Shown in pieces: positions 1 to 8,544 of a DNA stretch of 64,000 nucleotides. Numbering within the stretch: position 1 is the stretch's first letter; every line of letters starts with the position of its first letter. This DNA is from Glycomyces sp. NRRL B-16210 (GTDB lineage Bacteria > Actinomycetota > Actinomycetes > Mycobacteriales > Micromonosporaceae): positions 248,001 through 312,000 of the forward strand of contig NZ_JOGR01000001.1 of NCBI RefSeq assembly GCF_000719515.1, in the 5' to 3' direction. The position numbers were made by a program, and so were the translations under genes. The notes under the pieces were generated by a model. That model had not been told where the DNA came from and made no database searches. It saw only the letters and a program-made list of their open reading frames with translations.

Positions 1-803
1 GCATCGCCCCCGAGCTCTATTTGAAACGGTGCGTAGTCGGGGGGATCGAGCGCGTATTCGAGATCAACCGGAACTTCCGCAACGAAGGCGCCGACTCGAC
101 GCATTCACCCGAGTTCGCGATGCTGGAGGCCTATCAGGCCTACGGCGACTACCGGACGATCGCGGCGCTCACCAAATCGCTCATTCAAGGCGCGGCCCGA
201 TCGGTGTTCGGCACCGAGACCGTCACTCTCGCGGACGGCTCCGAGTACGACCTCGGCGGCGAGTGGGCCGAGATCACCGTCTTCGGCTCCCTTTCCGAAG
301 CGCTCGGAGAAACAGTGACCGTCGACACCCCGCTGGAGACCCTGCGGGCTTACGCCGACAAAGTCGAACTCGGCGTCGACCCGAAGTGGGGGCCGGGGAA
401 ACTGGCCGAGGAATTGTTCGAGCATCTGGTCTCGGACCATCTCCACGCGCCCACCTTCGTCTTCGACTACCCCGAGGAGACCTCGCCGCTCACTCGCGGT
501 CACCGCACCACTCCCGGTCTCACCGAGAAATGGGACCTGTACGTGCGCGGTTTCGAACTCGGCACCGGATATTCGGAGCTCATCGACCCGGTGATCCAGC
601 GCGAACGCCTCGAAGCCCAGGCCAGACTGGCCGCGAAGGGCGACGACGAGGCCATGACCGTCGACGAGGACTTCCTGCGGGCGATGGAGTACGGGCTGCC
701 GCCGCTGTGCGGCATGGGCATGGGAATCGACCGACTCCTTATGGCGCTCACCGGACTCGGCATCCGAGAGACCATCCTCTTCCCGCTGGTGAAACCCGAA
801 TAG
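1..803 (+). CDS. lysS: Lysyl-tRNA synthetase, class II (3' part)
   Basis: This is the C-terminal part of a class II lysyl-tRNA synthetase, which charges tRNA-Lys in the cytoplasm. The reading frame is open from base 3 with no start in the window, so the 5' end lies outside. The visible protein opens with the class II motif 2 region (ERVFEINRNFRNEG), carries the lysine-pocket stretch TKSLIQ and the family signature FVFDYPEETSPLTR, and ends with motif 3 (GMGMGIDRLLMALTG) just before the stop at 801-803. The next genes are lsr2 and clpC, the same order as in mycobacteria and streptomycetes. Identity is certain from the motifs; only the N-terminal OB-fold part is missing. Confidence 0.97.
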   Translation, partial: IAPELYLKRCVVGGIERVFEINRNFRNEGADSTHSPEFAMLEAYQAYGDYRTIAALTKSLIQGAARSVFGTETVTLADGSEYDLGGEWAEITVFGSLSEALGETVTVDTPLETLRAYADKVELGVDPKWGPGKLAEELFEHLVSDHLHAPTFVFDYPEETSPLTRGHRTTPGLTEKWDLYVRGFELGTGYSELIDPVIQRERLEAQARLAAKGDDEAMTVDEDFLRAMEYGLPPLCGMGMGIDRLLMALTGLGIRETILFPLVKPE

Positions 804-814
804 CAAAGGAATGC

Positions 815-882
815 GACCGCGCCGGTAGCGGTGTTTCACACAGGCCGTGCATTGGCCTTCACTTCCGGCGCGGTCCCTTTTT
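815..882 (+). terminator. Rho-independent terminator after lysS
   Basis: An 11-bp perfect stem (815-825 with 865-875) is followed by CCTTTTT at 876-882. The loop is long, about 39 nt. The position, right after lysS and ahead of lsr2, fits transcription termination of lysS. Confidence 0.75.
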
Positions 883-969
883 GCCCGCAGAGGGGAGCGT
901 TGGACGTATTCAAGTCGCCGAGGCCCCGTCCGGTGTCCGCGTAATTGCAAATATCTTCACCCACCCTCT

Positions 970-998
970 TTCCCTTCTCTAAGGGACTCGTATATGCT
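970..998 (+). promoter_or_regulatory. Possible lsr2 promoter
   Basis: TATGCT at 993-998 sits in the least GC-rich part of the gap upstream of lsr2 and could be a -10 element, giving a leader of about 55 nt. No convincing -35 hexamer is visible (TTCCCT at the expected spacing), so this is tentative. Confidence 0.3.
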
Positions 999-1060
999 CT
1001 GGCACTAGTAAGACGGTTGTCCCGTTAGCGCCAGTCGCTTCAGTTCGAGAGGAATTTGCC

Positions 1061-1417
1061 ATGGCGAAGAAGACACAGGTCATCCTGATCGACGATATCG
1101 ACGGCAGCAAGGCTGAGGAGACCGTCAAATTCGCTATCGACGGGCAGGCCTACGAGATCGATCTCTCGGCCTCTCACGCCAAGGAACTGCGCGACGCGCT
1201 GGAGAAATTCCAGGAGGCCGGCACCCGCCTCGGCCGCTACAGCCTGGGCGCGCCCCGCGGACCGGTCCGCGGCTCGGCCGCCCCGCGCCGCCAGACTGTG
1301 GATCGTGAGCAGAACAAGGCCATCCGCGAGTGGGCCGAGCGCAACGGCAAGCGCGTCTCGCCCCGCGGGCGCATCCCGCAGGCGATCGTCGAGGAATACA
1401 ACGCCGCCCACCACTAG
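1061..1417 (+). CDS. lsr2: Lsr2 nucleoid-associated silencer
   Basis: Lsr2 is the actinobacterial H-NS analogue; it binds AT-rich DNA, bridges it and silences horizontally acquired genes. The 118-aa product matches the family length. Residues 1-60 form the dimerisation domain (MAKKTQVILIDDIDGSKAEE). The C-terminal domain carries the AT-hook-like DNA-binding motif SPRGRIPQAIVEEY. The ATG at 1061 is preceded by a purine-rich GAGAGG about 9 nt upstream. The gene stands alone between two terminators, so it is probably monocistronic. Placement between lysS and clpC is typical of the phylum. Confidence 0.97.
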   Translation: MAKKTQVILIDDIDGSKAEETVKFAIDGQAYEIDLSASHAKELRDALEKFQEAGTRLGRYSLGAPRGPVRGSAAPRRQTVDREQNKAIREWAERNGKRVSPRGRIPQAIVEEYNAAHH

Positions 1418-1435
1418 AGCAACGGACCGACTCCT

Positions 1436-1466
1436 CGCCCGCCCCCGCTGGGGGGCGGGCGTTTTC
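1436..1466 (+). terminator. Terminator after lsr2
   Basis: An 11-bp perfect GC stem (1436-1446 with 1451-1461) with a four-base loop GCTG is followed by TTTT. This is a canonical intrinsic terminator. Confidence 0.85.
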
Positions 1467-1521
1467 GCGTGACGGGCGCCCGGCGCGGGCGCGAATTGAT
1501 TGCGAACGCCCGCCCACGGGT

Positions 1522-1539
1522 ATTGCGCTCAGAGCGAAC
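1522..1539 (+). promoter_or_regulatory. ClgR-type operator upstream of clpC
   Basis: The stretch ATTGCGCTCAGAGCGAAC has the CGC-N5-GCG core of ClgR sites. The spacer TCAGA and the flanking AAC also fit the published corynebacterial consensus (CGCYNANRGCGWWS). ClgR is the actinobacterial activator of clp genes. The site lies about 155 nt upstream of the clpC start, a sensible place for an activator. It is seen by eye; binding is inferred. Confidence 0.65.
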
Positions 1540-1694
1540 CTGTTATCACCTGGAATGGCCGAAGGTGCACGCTTGTTGTCACCCACGTGGCAACCGCCGC
1601 CCGCAGAACCGGGAGATAAGGTGTACCCACAGGGTTTTGCAAGCCACGACCAGTAACGACGACAAGTAGCGGCGGACGCGAGGAGCAGAAGCGC

Positions 1695-4307
1695 ATGTTT
1701 GAACGGTTTACGGACCGTGCCCGACGCGTGGTCGTCTTGGCTCAAGAAGAAGCCAGGATGCTCAACCACAACTACATCGGCACGGAACACATCCTGCTCG
1801 GCCTCATCCACGAGGGCGAGGGCGTGGCGGCGAAGGCCCTGGAGAGCCTGGGCATCTCCCTCGAAGGCGTCCGCCAGCAGGTCGAGGAGATCATCGGTCA
1901 GGGCCAGCAGGCCCCCTCCGGGCACATCCCCTTCACCCCCCGGGCGAAGAAGGTCCTGGAGCTGAGCCTGCGCGAGGCGCTCCAGCTCGGCCACAACTAC
2001 ATCGGCACCGAGCACATCCTGCTCGGGCTCATCCGCGAGGGCGAGGGCGTCGCCGCCCAGGTCCTCATCAAGCTCGGCGCCGACCTCAACCGGGTCCGCC
2101 AGCAGGTCCTCCAGCTCCTGTCGGGCTACCAGGGCAAGGAGCCCGCGGGCGCCACCGCCGGGGGCACCTCGACCGAGGCGCAGCAGTCCGGCTCGCTCGT
2201 GCTCGACCAGTTCGGCCGCAACCTCACCCAGGCGGCCCGCGACGGCAAGCTCGACCCCGTGATCGGGCGCCAGCGCGAGATCGAGCGCGTCATGCAGGTG
2301 CTCTCGCGCCGCACCAAGAACAACCCGGTGCTCATCGGCGAGCCCGGCGTCGGCAAGACCGCCGCCGTCGAGGGCCTCGCGCAGGCGATCACCAAGGGCG
2401 AGGTCCCCGAGACGCTCAAGGACAAGCAGCTGTACACGCTCGACCTGGGCGCCCTGGTGGCCGGTTCGCGCTACCGCGGCGACTTCGAGGAGCGGCTGAA
2501 GAAGGTCCTCAAGGAGATCAAGACCCGCGGCGACATCATCCTCTTCATCGACGAGATCCACACGCTCGTCGGCGCAGGGGCCGCCGAGGGCGCGATCGAC
2601 GCGGCCTCCATCCTCAAGCCGATGCTCGCCCGCGGCGAGCTCCAGACGATCGGCGCGACCACGCTCGACGAGTACCGCAAGTACCTCGAGAAGGACGCGG
2701 CCCTGGAGCGGCGCTTCCAGCCGATCCAGGTGGCCGAGCCGTCGCTGGCGCACACCATCGAGATCCTCAAGGGCCTGCGGGACCGCTACGAGGCCCACCA
2801 CCGCGTGTCGATCACCGACGGCGCCCTGGTGCAGGCCGCGACGCTCGCCGACCGCTACATCTCGGACCGGTTCCTGCCGGACAAGGCCATCGACCTCATC
2901 GACGAGGCGGGCGCGCGGATGCGCATCCGCCGGATGACCGCTCCGCCGGACCTGCGCGAGATCGACGACGAGATCGCCGAGACGCGCCGCCAGAAGGAGT
3001 CGGCGATCGACGCCCAGGACTTCGAGGCCGCCGCGCGCCTGCGCGACACCGAGAAGCGCCTCCACGAGAAGCGCGCCAAGCGCGAGCAGGAGTGGAAGGC
3101 CGGCGACCTCGACCAGGTCACCGAGGTCGACGAGGAGATGATCTCCGAGGTCCTCGCGAACTGGACGGGCATCCCCGTCTACAAGCTGACCGAGGAGGAG
3201 ACCTCCCGTCTGCTGAAGATGGAAGAGGAGATCCACAAGCGGATCATCGGCCAGGAGGACGCGGTCAAGGCCGTCTCCAAGGCCATCCGGCGCACCCGCG
3301 CGGGCCTCAAGGACCCGAAGCGACCGTCCGGTTCGTTCATCTTCGCCGGCCCCTCGGGCGTCGGCAAGACCGAGCTGGCGAAGGCGCTCGCGGAGTTCCT
3401 GTTCGGCTCCGAGGACGCGCTGATCCAGCTCGACATGTCCGAGTTCCACGACCGGTACACCGTCTCGCGCCTGGTCGGTGCGCCTCCCGGGTACGTCGGC
3501 TACGACGAGGGCGGGCAGCTCACCGAGAAGGTGCGCCGCAAGCCGTTCTCGGTGGTCCTGTTCGACGAGATCGAGAAGGCCCACCCGGACGTGTTCAACA
3601 CGCTCCTCCAGATCCTGGAGGACGGTCGCCTGACCGACGGCCAGGGCCGCATCGTGGACTTCAAGAACACGGTGCTGATCCTGACGACGAACCTCGGCAC
3701 GAGGGACGTCGGCAAGGCCGTGTCGCTGGGCTTCCAGGCGGACGCGACCGAGGGCGGCGACTACGAGCGGATGAAGGAGAAGGTGAACGAGGAGCTGAAG
3801 AACCACTTCCGCCCCGAGTTCCTCAACCGCATCGACGACACGATCGTGTTCCCGAAGCACACGCAGGAGGCGATCGTCTCGATCGTGGACCTGATGGTCA
3901 AGCGCATCGAGGACCAGCTCACCAACCGCGACATGGCGCTGGAGCTGACCGACAACGCGAAGCTGTACCTGGGGCACAAGGGCTACGACCCGGTGCTCGG
4001 GGCGCGGCCGCTGCGCCGGACGATCCAGCGCGAGATCGAGGACACGCTCTCGGAGAAGATCCTCTTCAACGAGTTCACGGCGGGTCAGATCGTCGTGGTG
4101 GACGTGGACGGCGATCCGACGGACGTCGAGAAGACGAACCTGACGTTCAGGGCCGCCGACAAGCCCGCGGGCGTGCCGGACACGCCCCCGGCCGAACTGG
4201 CCGGCGAGCGGGCTCCCAAGAGCCCGGGAGCCGGGACCGGCACGCTGCCGCCGAAGAGCCCGGGGGCCGGGCCGCGCGGCAGCCAGGCGGGCCAGGGCGG
4301 CGCTTAA
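1695..4307 (+). CDS. clpC: ClpC ATP-dependent unfoldase subunit
   Basis: This AAA+ unfoldase feeds substrates to the ClpP protease and is essential in mycobacteria. The 870-aa protein has a double Clp_N repeat (about residues 1-150), a first AAA module with Walker A GEPGVGKT at 215-222 and Walker B ILFIDEIH, a UVR-type coiled middle domain (EIAETRRQKESAIDAQDFEA), and a second module with GPSGVGKT and VVLFDEIEKAH. The ClpP-docking LGF loop is present (SLGFQAD). The ATG at 1695 has AGGAG about 10 nt upstream. The C-terminus is longer than usual and low in complexity, with PKSPGAG twice in the last 30 residues. A ClgR-type site lies upstream and a strong terminator follows. Confidence 0.98.
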   Translation: MFERFTDRARRVVVLAQEEARMLNHNYIGTEHILLGLIHEGEGVAAKALESLGISLEGVRQQVEEIIGQGQQAPSGHIPFTPRAKKVLELSLREALQLGHNYIGTEHILLGLIREGEGVAAQVLIKLGADLNRVRQQVLQLLSGYQGKEPAGATAGGTSTEAQQSGSLVLDQFGRNLTQAARDGKLDPVIGRQREIERVMQVLSRRTKNNPVLIGEPGVGKTAAVEGLAQAITKGEVPETLKDKQLYTLDLGALVAGSRYRGDFEERLKKVLKEIKTRGDIILFIDEIHTLVGAGAAEGAIDAASILKPMLARGELQTIGATTLDEYRKYLEKDAALERRFQPIQVAEPSLAHTIEILKGLRDRYEAHHRVSITDGALVQAATLADRYISDRFLPDKAIDLIDEAGARMRIRRMTAPPDLREIDDEIAETRRQKESAIDAQDFEAAARLRDTEKRLHEKRAKREQEWKAGDLDQVTEVDEEMISEVLANWTGIPVYKLTEEETSRLLKMEEEIHKRIIGQEDAVKAVSKAIRRTRAGLKDPKRPSGSFIFAGPSGVGKTELAKALAEFLFGSEDALIQLDMSEFHDRYTVSRLVGAPPGYVGYDEGGQLTEKVRRKPFSVVLFDEIEKAHPDVFNTLLQILEDGRLTDGQGRIVDFKNTVLILTTNLGTRDVGKAVSLGFQADATEGGDYERMKEKVNEELKNHFRPEFLNRIDDTIVFPKHTQEAIVSIVDLMVKRIEDQLTNRDMALELTDNAKLYLGHKGYDPVLGARPLRRTIQREIEDTLSEKILFNEFTAGQIVVVDVDGDPTDVEKTNLTFRAADKPAGVPDTPPAELAGERAPKSPGAGTGTLPPKSPGAGPRGSQAGQGGA

Positions 4308-4316
4308 ACGCCAGTG

Positions 4317-4350
4317 AAACGGGGCGGGACCGAATGGTCCCGCCCCGTTT
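4317..4350 (+). terminator. Terminator after clpC
   Basis: A perfect 15-bp stem (4317-4331 with 4336-4350) has the tetraloop GAAT. It has AAA at the left foot and TTT at the right foot, so it may work in both directions. It lies 10 nt after the clpC stop. Confidence 0.88.
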
Positions 4351-4484
4351 CGCGTGCGCGGCGGGTTGCCTCGACCCCGCATGAGATGCGACACCGATCC
4401 TCGCCCGGGGTGCGAAGTGGCCTGCAATGTCCCACTATCGTCCCCTTGGAGACATACGAGGATTACTTGCGCATTGGAGAACGT

Positions 4485-5363
4485 ATGAACCGCAAGAGGA
4501 TCGGGACGTCCGCGGTGGCCCTGGCCGGCTGCGTGATGGCCGGGGCGCTCGTCGGCTGCGACGATTCGCCGGAGCTCGACGCGATCGACCAGATCGAGGC
4601 GGAGCTGTTCACTGGCACCAGGACGTTCACCATCGGGGGCGACACGGTGAACGTCTCGTGCTCGGGCAGCTTCGTGACCGACGGGCCGACCGTGGTGCTC
4701 CTGCACGGCGGCGGCGACGACCTGACCGCGATGGCCGACTTCCAGGAGGCGATCAGCGCCGACGCCCGGGTGTGCTCCTACGACCGGCTCGGCGCGGGCG
4801 CGAGCGACCAGCCCGAGGGACTCCAGGACTTCGCCGCGGTCGGGGAGACCCTGGACGGGGTCATCGAGGCGGTGGCCGGCGGCGAGCCCGTCGTCCTCGT
4901 CGGCCACTCGATGGGCGGCCTGATCGCGGGCAGGTACGCGCCCGACCACACCGACAAGGTCGCCGGCCTGGTGCTGCTGGACGCGACCCCGCCGACCGGG
5001 GCGGGCGACCTGGAGGAGCGGATCCCGGAGGACGCGGACGGGGCCGCGGGCGAGCTGCGGGCCGGGACGCTCGCGTTCTACGCGGGCGAGAACCCCGAGC
5101 AACTGGTCTTCGCCGACGGGGAGGTGCGGTCGGCGGGCGACGTCCCGGTGCGGGTGATCCAGCACGGGGTGCAGTACCTCGCAGAGGCCGAGCCGGACTA
5201 CGGCCAAGGCCTCGAAGAGGACTGGACGGCGGGCCAGAACGCCTGGCTGGGACTCTCCAGCGACAGCCGGCTGGACACCGCCGAGGACAGCGGGCACTAC
5301 ATCTACCTCGAAGCGCCCGACGTGGCCTTGGAGGCAGTGGCCGACGTGCTCGCACGAGCCTGA
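4485..5363 (+). CDS. Secreted lipoprotein alpha/beta hydrolase
   Basis: A 292-aa alpha/beta-hydrolase-fold enzyme of unknown substrate, predicted to be lipid-anchored outside the membrane. Starting at ATG 4485 (GGAGA 6 nt upstream) gives a lipoprotein signal with lipobox LVGC, Cys25. Upstream in-frame starts would bury that signal, so they were rejected. The oxyanion region HGGGDD, the nucleophile elbow GHSMGG (Ser), a downstream Asp (SRLD) and a C-terminal His (SGHYIYLE) make a full catalytic triad. It is a single-gene unit between two terminators. Esterase, lipase or peptidase activity are all possible. Confidence 0.88.
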   Translation: MNRKRIGTSAVALAGCVMAGALVGCDDSPELDAIDQIEAELFTGTRTFTIGGDTVNVSCSGSFVTDGPTVVLLHGGGDDLTAMADFQEAISADARVCSYDRLGAGASDQPEGLQDFAAVGETLDGVIEAVAGGEPVVLVGHSMGGLIAGRYAPDHTDKVAGLVLLDATPPTGAGDLEERIPEDADGAAGELRAGTLAFYAGENPEQLVFADGEVRSAGDVPVRVIQHGVQYLAEAEPDYGQGLEEDWTAGQNAWLGLSSDSRLDTAEDSGHYIYLEAPDVALEAVADVLARA

Positions 5364-5375
5364 ACACATGCGCCC

Positions 5376-5404
5376 GCCCGGCGGTCCGCGTCGGACCGCC
5401 GGGC
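5376..5404 (+). terminator. Hairpin terminator after the hydrolase
   Basis: A perfect 12-bp stem (5376-5387 with 5393-5404) with a five-base loop lies 12 nt after the stop. There is no T-run, as is common in high-GC actinomycetes. Confidence 0.65.
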
Positions 5405-5457
5405 AGGCGCAAACTGAGCAGCGTCCAGGGACGCAAGGGCTGAGCCCCACAGAGCGG

Positions 5458-5495
5458 GCGGTGCGGGAGGGACCTTTCGGACCCTCCCGCACCGC
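5458..5495. terminator. Bidirectional hairpin between convergent genes
   Basis: A perfect 14-bp stem (5458-5471 with 5482-5495) with a ten-base loop sits between the hydrolase gene and the convergent gene that ends at 5512. It probably terminates the minus-strand transcript. Confidence 0.6.
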
Positions 5496-5511
5496 CTGAT
5501 CTGTGGAGTGG

Positions 5512-6618
5512 CTACTCGCAGGTCCAGACGACCGCGTTCGTGACCGGCAGGTCGGCTTCGTCCGTTTCGATGTAGACGCTCCCGGCGATCAAGGTGCCGT
5601 CGGCGCTGATCTCCTGCGCGTAGTCGCCGTGGACCCTGGCGTCCGGGTCTACGACGCCGGGCAGCTCGACGACCGTCGCACCGGCCTGGTAGGCCGCGAG
5701 CGTGGGCGTGCCCGGCACGTATCCGGCGACGGTCCCGTCGGCGCTGACCGACACTTCCAGGTCGAGGGCGGTCCGCTCCGCGGTGCCCTCGGCGAGGTTC
5801 CAGCGGACGCCCAGGGGCTGCGTGCCCGCGCCCGGCACGAAGTACTGGCCGGAGGCCCAGTCGCCGTTGAGGTCCGTGGCGAGGGAGAAGGACTCGGCCG
5901 GGTCGGCTCCCTCGGGAACCGGCAGCGCGGCATGGGTGCCGTCGGGGTGCCACGTGTACGCCGAGGTGGTGCCGTTCTCGTCGTAGACGGCCCCGACGAT
6001 CGTGCCGTCGTCGCCGATGTCCTGGGCGCTGCCCGAGATCGCGCCGTCGGGCAGTGTCAGCTCGACGTACCCGGACCCGTCGGCGGGCCACAGGAGCGGG
6101 ATGCCGCCGTCGAAGGACGCGCCGCTGCCGACGACGTCGCCGCCCTCGTTGATTCCCAGCGCCCGCCCGCCGTCCTCGGCGACGGGCAGTTCGGCGAGCG
6201 TGCCGTCGCTCCAGATATAGGGGACGTCGCGCCCCAACGTGTTCGTCGAGTACCCGGTGCCGGTCCCCGAGGAGTTCACGTCGTGGATTCGCGGGTGGTC
6301 GCCGGGCATGGGCACGTCGGTGACCTCGCCGTCGGCGTACAAGCGCGGAAAAGCGCCGAGACCGTCGGGCCAGCTCTGGTCCAGCGGCAGCGCGTAGTAG
6401 GCGATGACCGAGCCGTCGTCGCTCATGCCGCTGACGGAGGTGGACACCAGGCCTTCGGGGATCGGCAGCGCCTCCCGGGAGCAGGTCTGGGCGGTGGCGG
6501 GGTCCTCCTCGGCAGACGCGAACTGGGACGCGACCACCGTGGTTCCGGCAGCCGCGGCGGCCGCGATTCCGGCCGCGAGCAGCTTGCGTGCGGTGCGTCG
6601 TTTCACCGTGGTCTGCAT
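5512..6618 (-). CDS. Secreted HAF-type repeat protein
   Basis: A 368-aa exported protein of unknown function. The start at 6618 (AGGTGG upstream on the minus strand) gives a classical signal peptide: basic MQTTVKRRTARK, an alanine-rich core and an ASA cleavage region near residue 36. A longer open frame upstream lacks signal-peptide logic. The mature part is built of repeated beta-strand units such as SVSGMSDDGSVIAYY, RALGINEGGDVVGSG, SAQDIGDDGTIVGAV and SVSADGTVAGYVPG. These are HAF-type repeats (D-G-x-V-V-G), which usually fold as a beta-propeller-like extracellular domain. No catalytic motif is seen. It is monocistronic. Confidence 0.8.
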   Translation of the reverse strand: MQTTVKRRTARKLLAAGIAAAAAAGTTVVASQFASAEEDPATAQTCSREALPIPEGLVSTSVSGMSDDGSVIAYYALPLDQSWPDGLGAFPRLYADGEVTDVPMPGDHPRIHDVNSSGTGTGYSTNTLGRDVPYIWSDGTLAELPVAEDGGRALGINEGGDVVGSGASFDGGIPLLWPADGSGYVELTLPDGAISGSAQDIGDDGTIVGAVYDENGTTSAYTWHPDGTHAALPVPEGADPAESFSLATDLNGDWASGQYFVPGAGTQPLGVRWNLAEGTAERTALDLEVSVSADGTVAGYVPGTPTLAAYQAGATVVELPGVVDPDARVHGDYAQEISADGTLIAGSVYIETDEADLPVTNAVVWTCE

Positions 6619-6887
6619 GTTGTCGTCCACCTGTTCTGTAGGAATCTGATCGGCCGCCGGCCGAACTGGACCGCGGATCCGCAGGTCCGGCAATTCGTAC
6701 AGAGTGTGCTGGATCGGGTCGGTTTTCAAGGCGGACGACAGGCGGGACACCGGCAGGAGGCCGCCACCGGGAGCAACCACGGAAGAAAGAACGCCGAGGC
6801 GTACGCCTCAGCGGTGCCGCCGACCGGATCGGCGGATTCGTCCGGGGGAGTGGGTAGGCCGAAAACCAGGCCGTCGAGACCCAAGCG

Positions 6888-6927
6888 AAAACGCCGGGGC
6901 TCGCACATAAGTGCAGCTCCGGCGTTT
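6888..6927 (-). terminator. Terminator of tRNA-Ser
   Basis: Read on the minus strand, an interrupted stem (outer arms AACGCCGG and CCGGCGTT, loop TTAT) is followed by TTTTCG. It lies 13 nt past the CCA end of tRNA-Ser. The rest of the gap 6619-6887 holds only the leader of the secreted-protein gene; I see no other gene or RNA in it. Confidence 0.7.
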
Positions 6928-6939
6928 CCTGCTGGTCAG

Positions 6940-7027
6940 TGGCGGAGGATAGGGGATTCGAACCCCTGAGAGCTTTCACTCAACACGCTTTCCAAGCGTG
7001 CGCACTAGGCCACTATGCGAATCCTCC
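6940..7027 (-). tRNA. tRNA-Ser (GGA anticodon)
   Basis: A class II tRNA with a long variable arm. The acceptor stem is GGAGGAT with ATCCTCC, the discriminator is G and the CCA is encoded (complement of 6940-6942). The anticodon stem CACGC/GCGTG holds the loop TTGGAAA, so the anticodon is GGA (complement of 6991-6993), reading UCC/UCU serine codons. The T arm GGTTCGAATCC is intact. Confidence 0.96.
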
Positions 7028-7050
7028 GCCGGGAAGCTTACCGGATCGCC

Positions 7051-8409
7051 TCAGCGGTGCTGATCCGGGTTGTTCGACGTGACCTGCGTTGCGTCGGCAT
7101 CGGATGCGTCCGCTTCGACCTCGCCCGTCACGGGGCCGTCCGGCGTCGCGGGCAGGTCGCGGAGGCGGATCACCGGGGACAGGAAGAGCGCGATCAGGAC
7201 GGCCCCGGAGCCGATCGCCGCCACCGTCAGCGCGCCGTGGGCGCCGATCCGGCCGGCCAGCAGCCCGGCGGACAGGCCGCCGAGCGCACCGCCGCCGAAC
7301 AGCAGCGTGCGGAAGACCGCCGTCATCCGCGCCATCAGCGACTGCGGCGTGCTGGCCTGCCGGAGGCTGACGATGACGACTCCGGCCACGCCGAGGCCGA
7401 GGTAGGTGGTGAAGAAGGACAGGACGAACATGCCCACCATCACCGGCCGGGGCCCGGCGGCCACGACGATCAGGGTCGGCCCGATCAGCAGGGCCGACTG
7501 GGCGACGAGGTAGACCATCCCGAGTCGGAACCGCCGGATGACCCTGCGGGAGATCACCGCCCCGATGAGGCCGCCCACCGAAGCGGTGGCGAGGATGCCC
7601 CCGAGGGTCGTCGAGTCCAGGTGCAGGTCGCGAGTTCCGTACAGCAGGAACATGGTCCATACGGTGACCATGGAGAAGTTGCAGCAGAACCCGATCAGGG
7701 CGAGCGAGCGGAGGACCGGATCGCCGATCACCCAGCGCAGGCCGTCGCGCAGCTCGCTCGGCAGATGCCGCTTCGCGGGCGGCGCGGGCCGCGGCTCTGG
7801 CGTGCGGATGAGCAGCAGCGAGACCAGGGACACCAGGTAGGAACCGGTGTTGACGATGAGCGCGACGGGAGCGGTGACGGCGCTGATCAACAGGCCCGCC
7901 AGTCCCGGGCCCGCCACCTCGGCGGTCGAGGAGCTCATCCCCATCTTCGCGCCCGCTTCGACATAGTGCTTCGGGTCGCGCACGAGCGCGGGCACATAGG
8001 CCATCCAGCTCACGTCGAACAGCACCGAGGCGATGCCGACCGCGCAGGCGATCACCAGCAGCCAGGACATGTCGAGCGCGCCCCTCCAGTAGAGGAGGGG
8101 CACCAGCGCGAGCAGGACCGCCCGGGCGAGGTTGGCGCCGAGCATGATCGGCCGCCTCCGCACCCGGTCGGCCCACACCCCGAAGACCAGCGCGAGGCCG
8201 AGGTACGGGACGAGTTGCAGAAACCGCAGGACGCCGACCTGCTCGTCGCTGGCGTCGAAGGCGAGGATCGCGGTCAGCGGCAGGGCGAGGTTCGTGACCT
8301 GCGTCCCGAGCAGCGAGACGGACTCGCCGAACCAGAACTTGAGGAAGTCGCCGTTGCGCCACAGGCCGCCCTCGGCGGGCTTGTGCGGGGGAGTGAGCGT
8401 GGTGGTCAT
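7051..8409 (-). CDS. MFS efflux transporter (EntS/MFS_3-like)
   Basis: A 452-aa, 12-helix major facilitator protein. The N-terminus (GDFLKFWFGESVSLLGTQVTN) and the motif-A loop FGVWADRVRRRPIM are typical of the MFS_3 branch that exports siderophores, macrolides and other small molecules. The ATG at 8409 starts just before the first helix. The gene is divergent from a MocR-type regulator with a 117-bp shared control region holding a palindrome, so it is probably the regulator's target. The substrate cannot be told from sequence. Confidence 0.9.
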   Translation of the reverse strand: MTTTLTPPHKPAEGGLWRNGDFLKFWFGESVSLLGTQVTNLALPLTAILAFDASDEQVGVLRFLQLVPYLGLALVFGVWADRVRRRPIMLGANLARAVLLALVPLLYWRGALDMSWLLVIACAVGIASVLFDVSWMAYVPALVRDPKHYVEAGAKMGMSSSTAEVAGPGLAGLLISAVTAPVALIVNTGSYLVSLVSLLLIRTPEPRPAPPAKRHLPSELRDGLRWVIGDPVLRSLALIGFCCNFSMVTVWTMFLLYGTRDLHLDSTTLGGILATASVGGLIGAVISRRVIRRFRLGMVYLVAQSALLIGPTLIVVAAGPRPVMVGMFVLSFFTTYLGLGVAGVVIVSLRQASTPQSLMARMTAVFRTLLFGGGALGGLSAGLLAGRIGAHGALTVAAIGSGAVLIALFLSPVIRLRDLPATPDGPVTGEVEADASDADATQVTSNNPDQHR

Positions 8410-8503
8410 CGCCGTGCTCGTCCGAACGCCGGTCCGCAGTCGGTGTGCCCGGCCCGACCGTAGGGATCGGTCTCGCCGGTCCGAAGCGTTTCCGACGCCG
8501 ATG

Positions 8504-8544
8504 CAGTAGCGCTACTATGGTCTCTCATGAACAACAGTAGCACT
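8504..8544 (+). promoter_or_regulatory. MocR promoter with repeated operator half-sites
   Basis: AGTAGCGCTACT at 8505-8516 is a perfect 12-bp palindrome. The ten-base unit CAGTAGCGCT (8504-8513) recurs as CAGTAGCACT at 8535-8544, exactly 31 bp away (three helical turns) and inside the first codons of the regulator. TACTAT at 8513-8518 is a -10-like hexamer 8 nt ahead of the ATG, so the mRNA may be leaderless. The layout suits autoregulation by a MocR dimer; this is inferred. Confidence 0.55.

Noticed and set aside
1134..5492. A 1452-codon open frame on the minus strand
   Set aside because: It lies opposite lsr2, clpC and the hydrolase gene and is the codon-position shadow of GC-rich coding DNA. 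It has no domains or ribosome-binding site.
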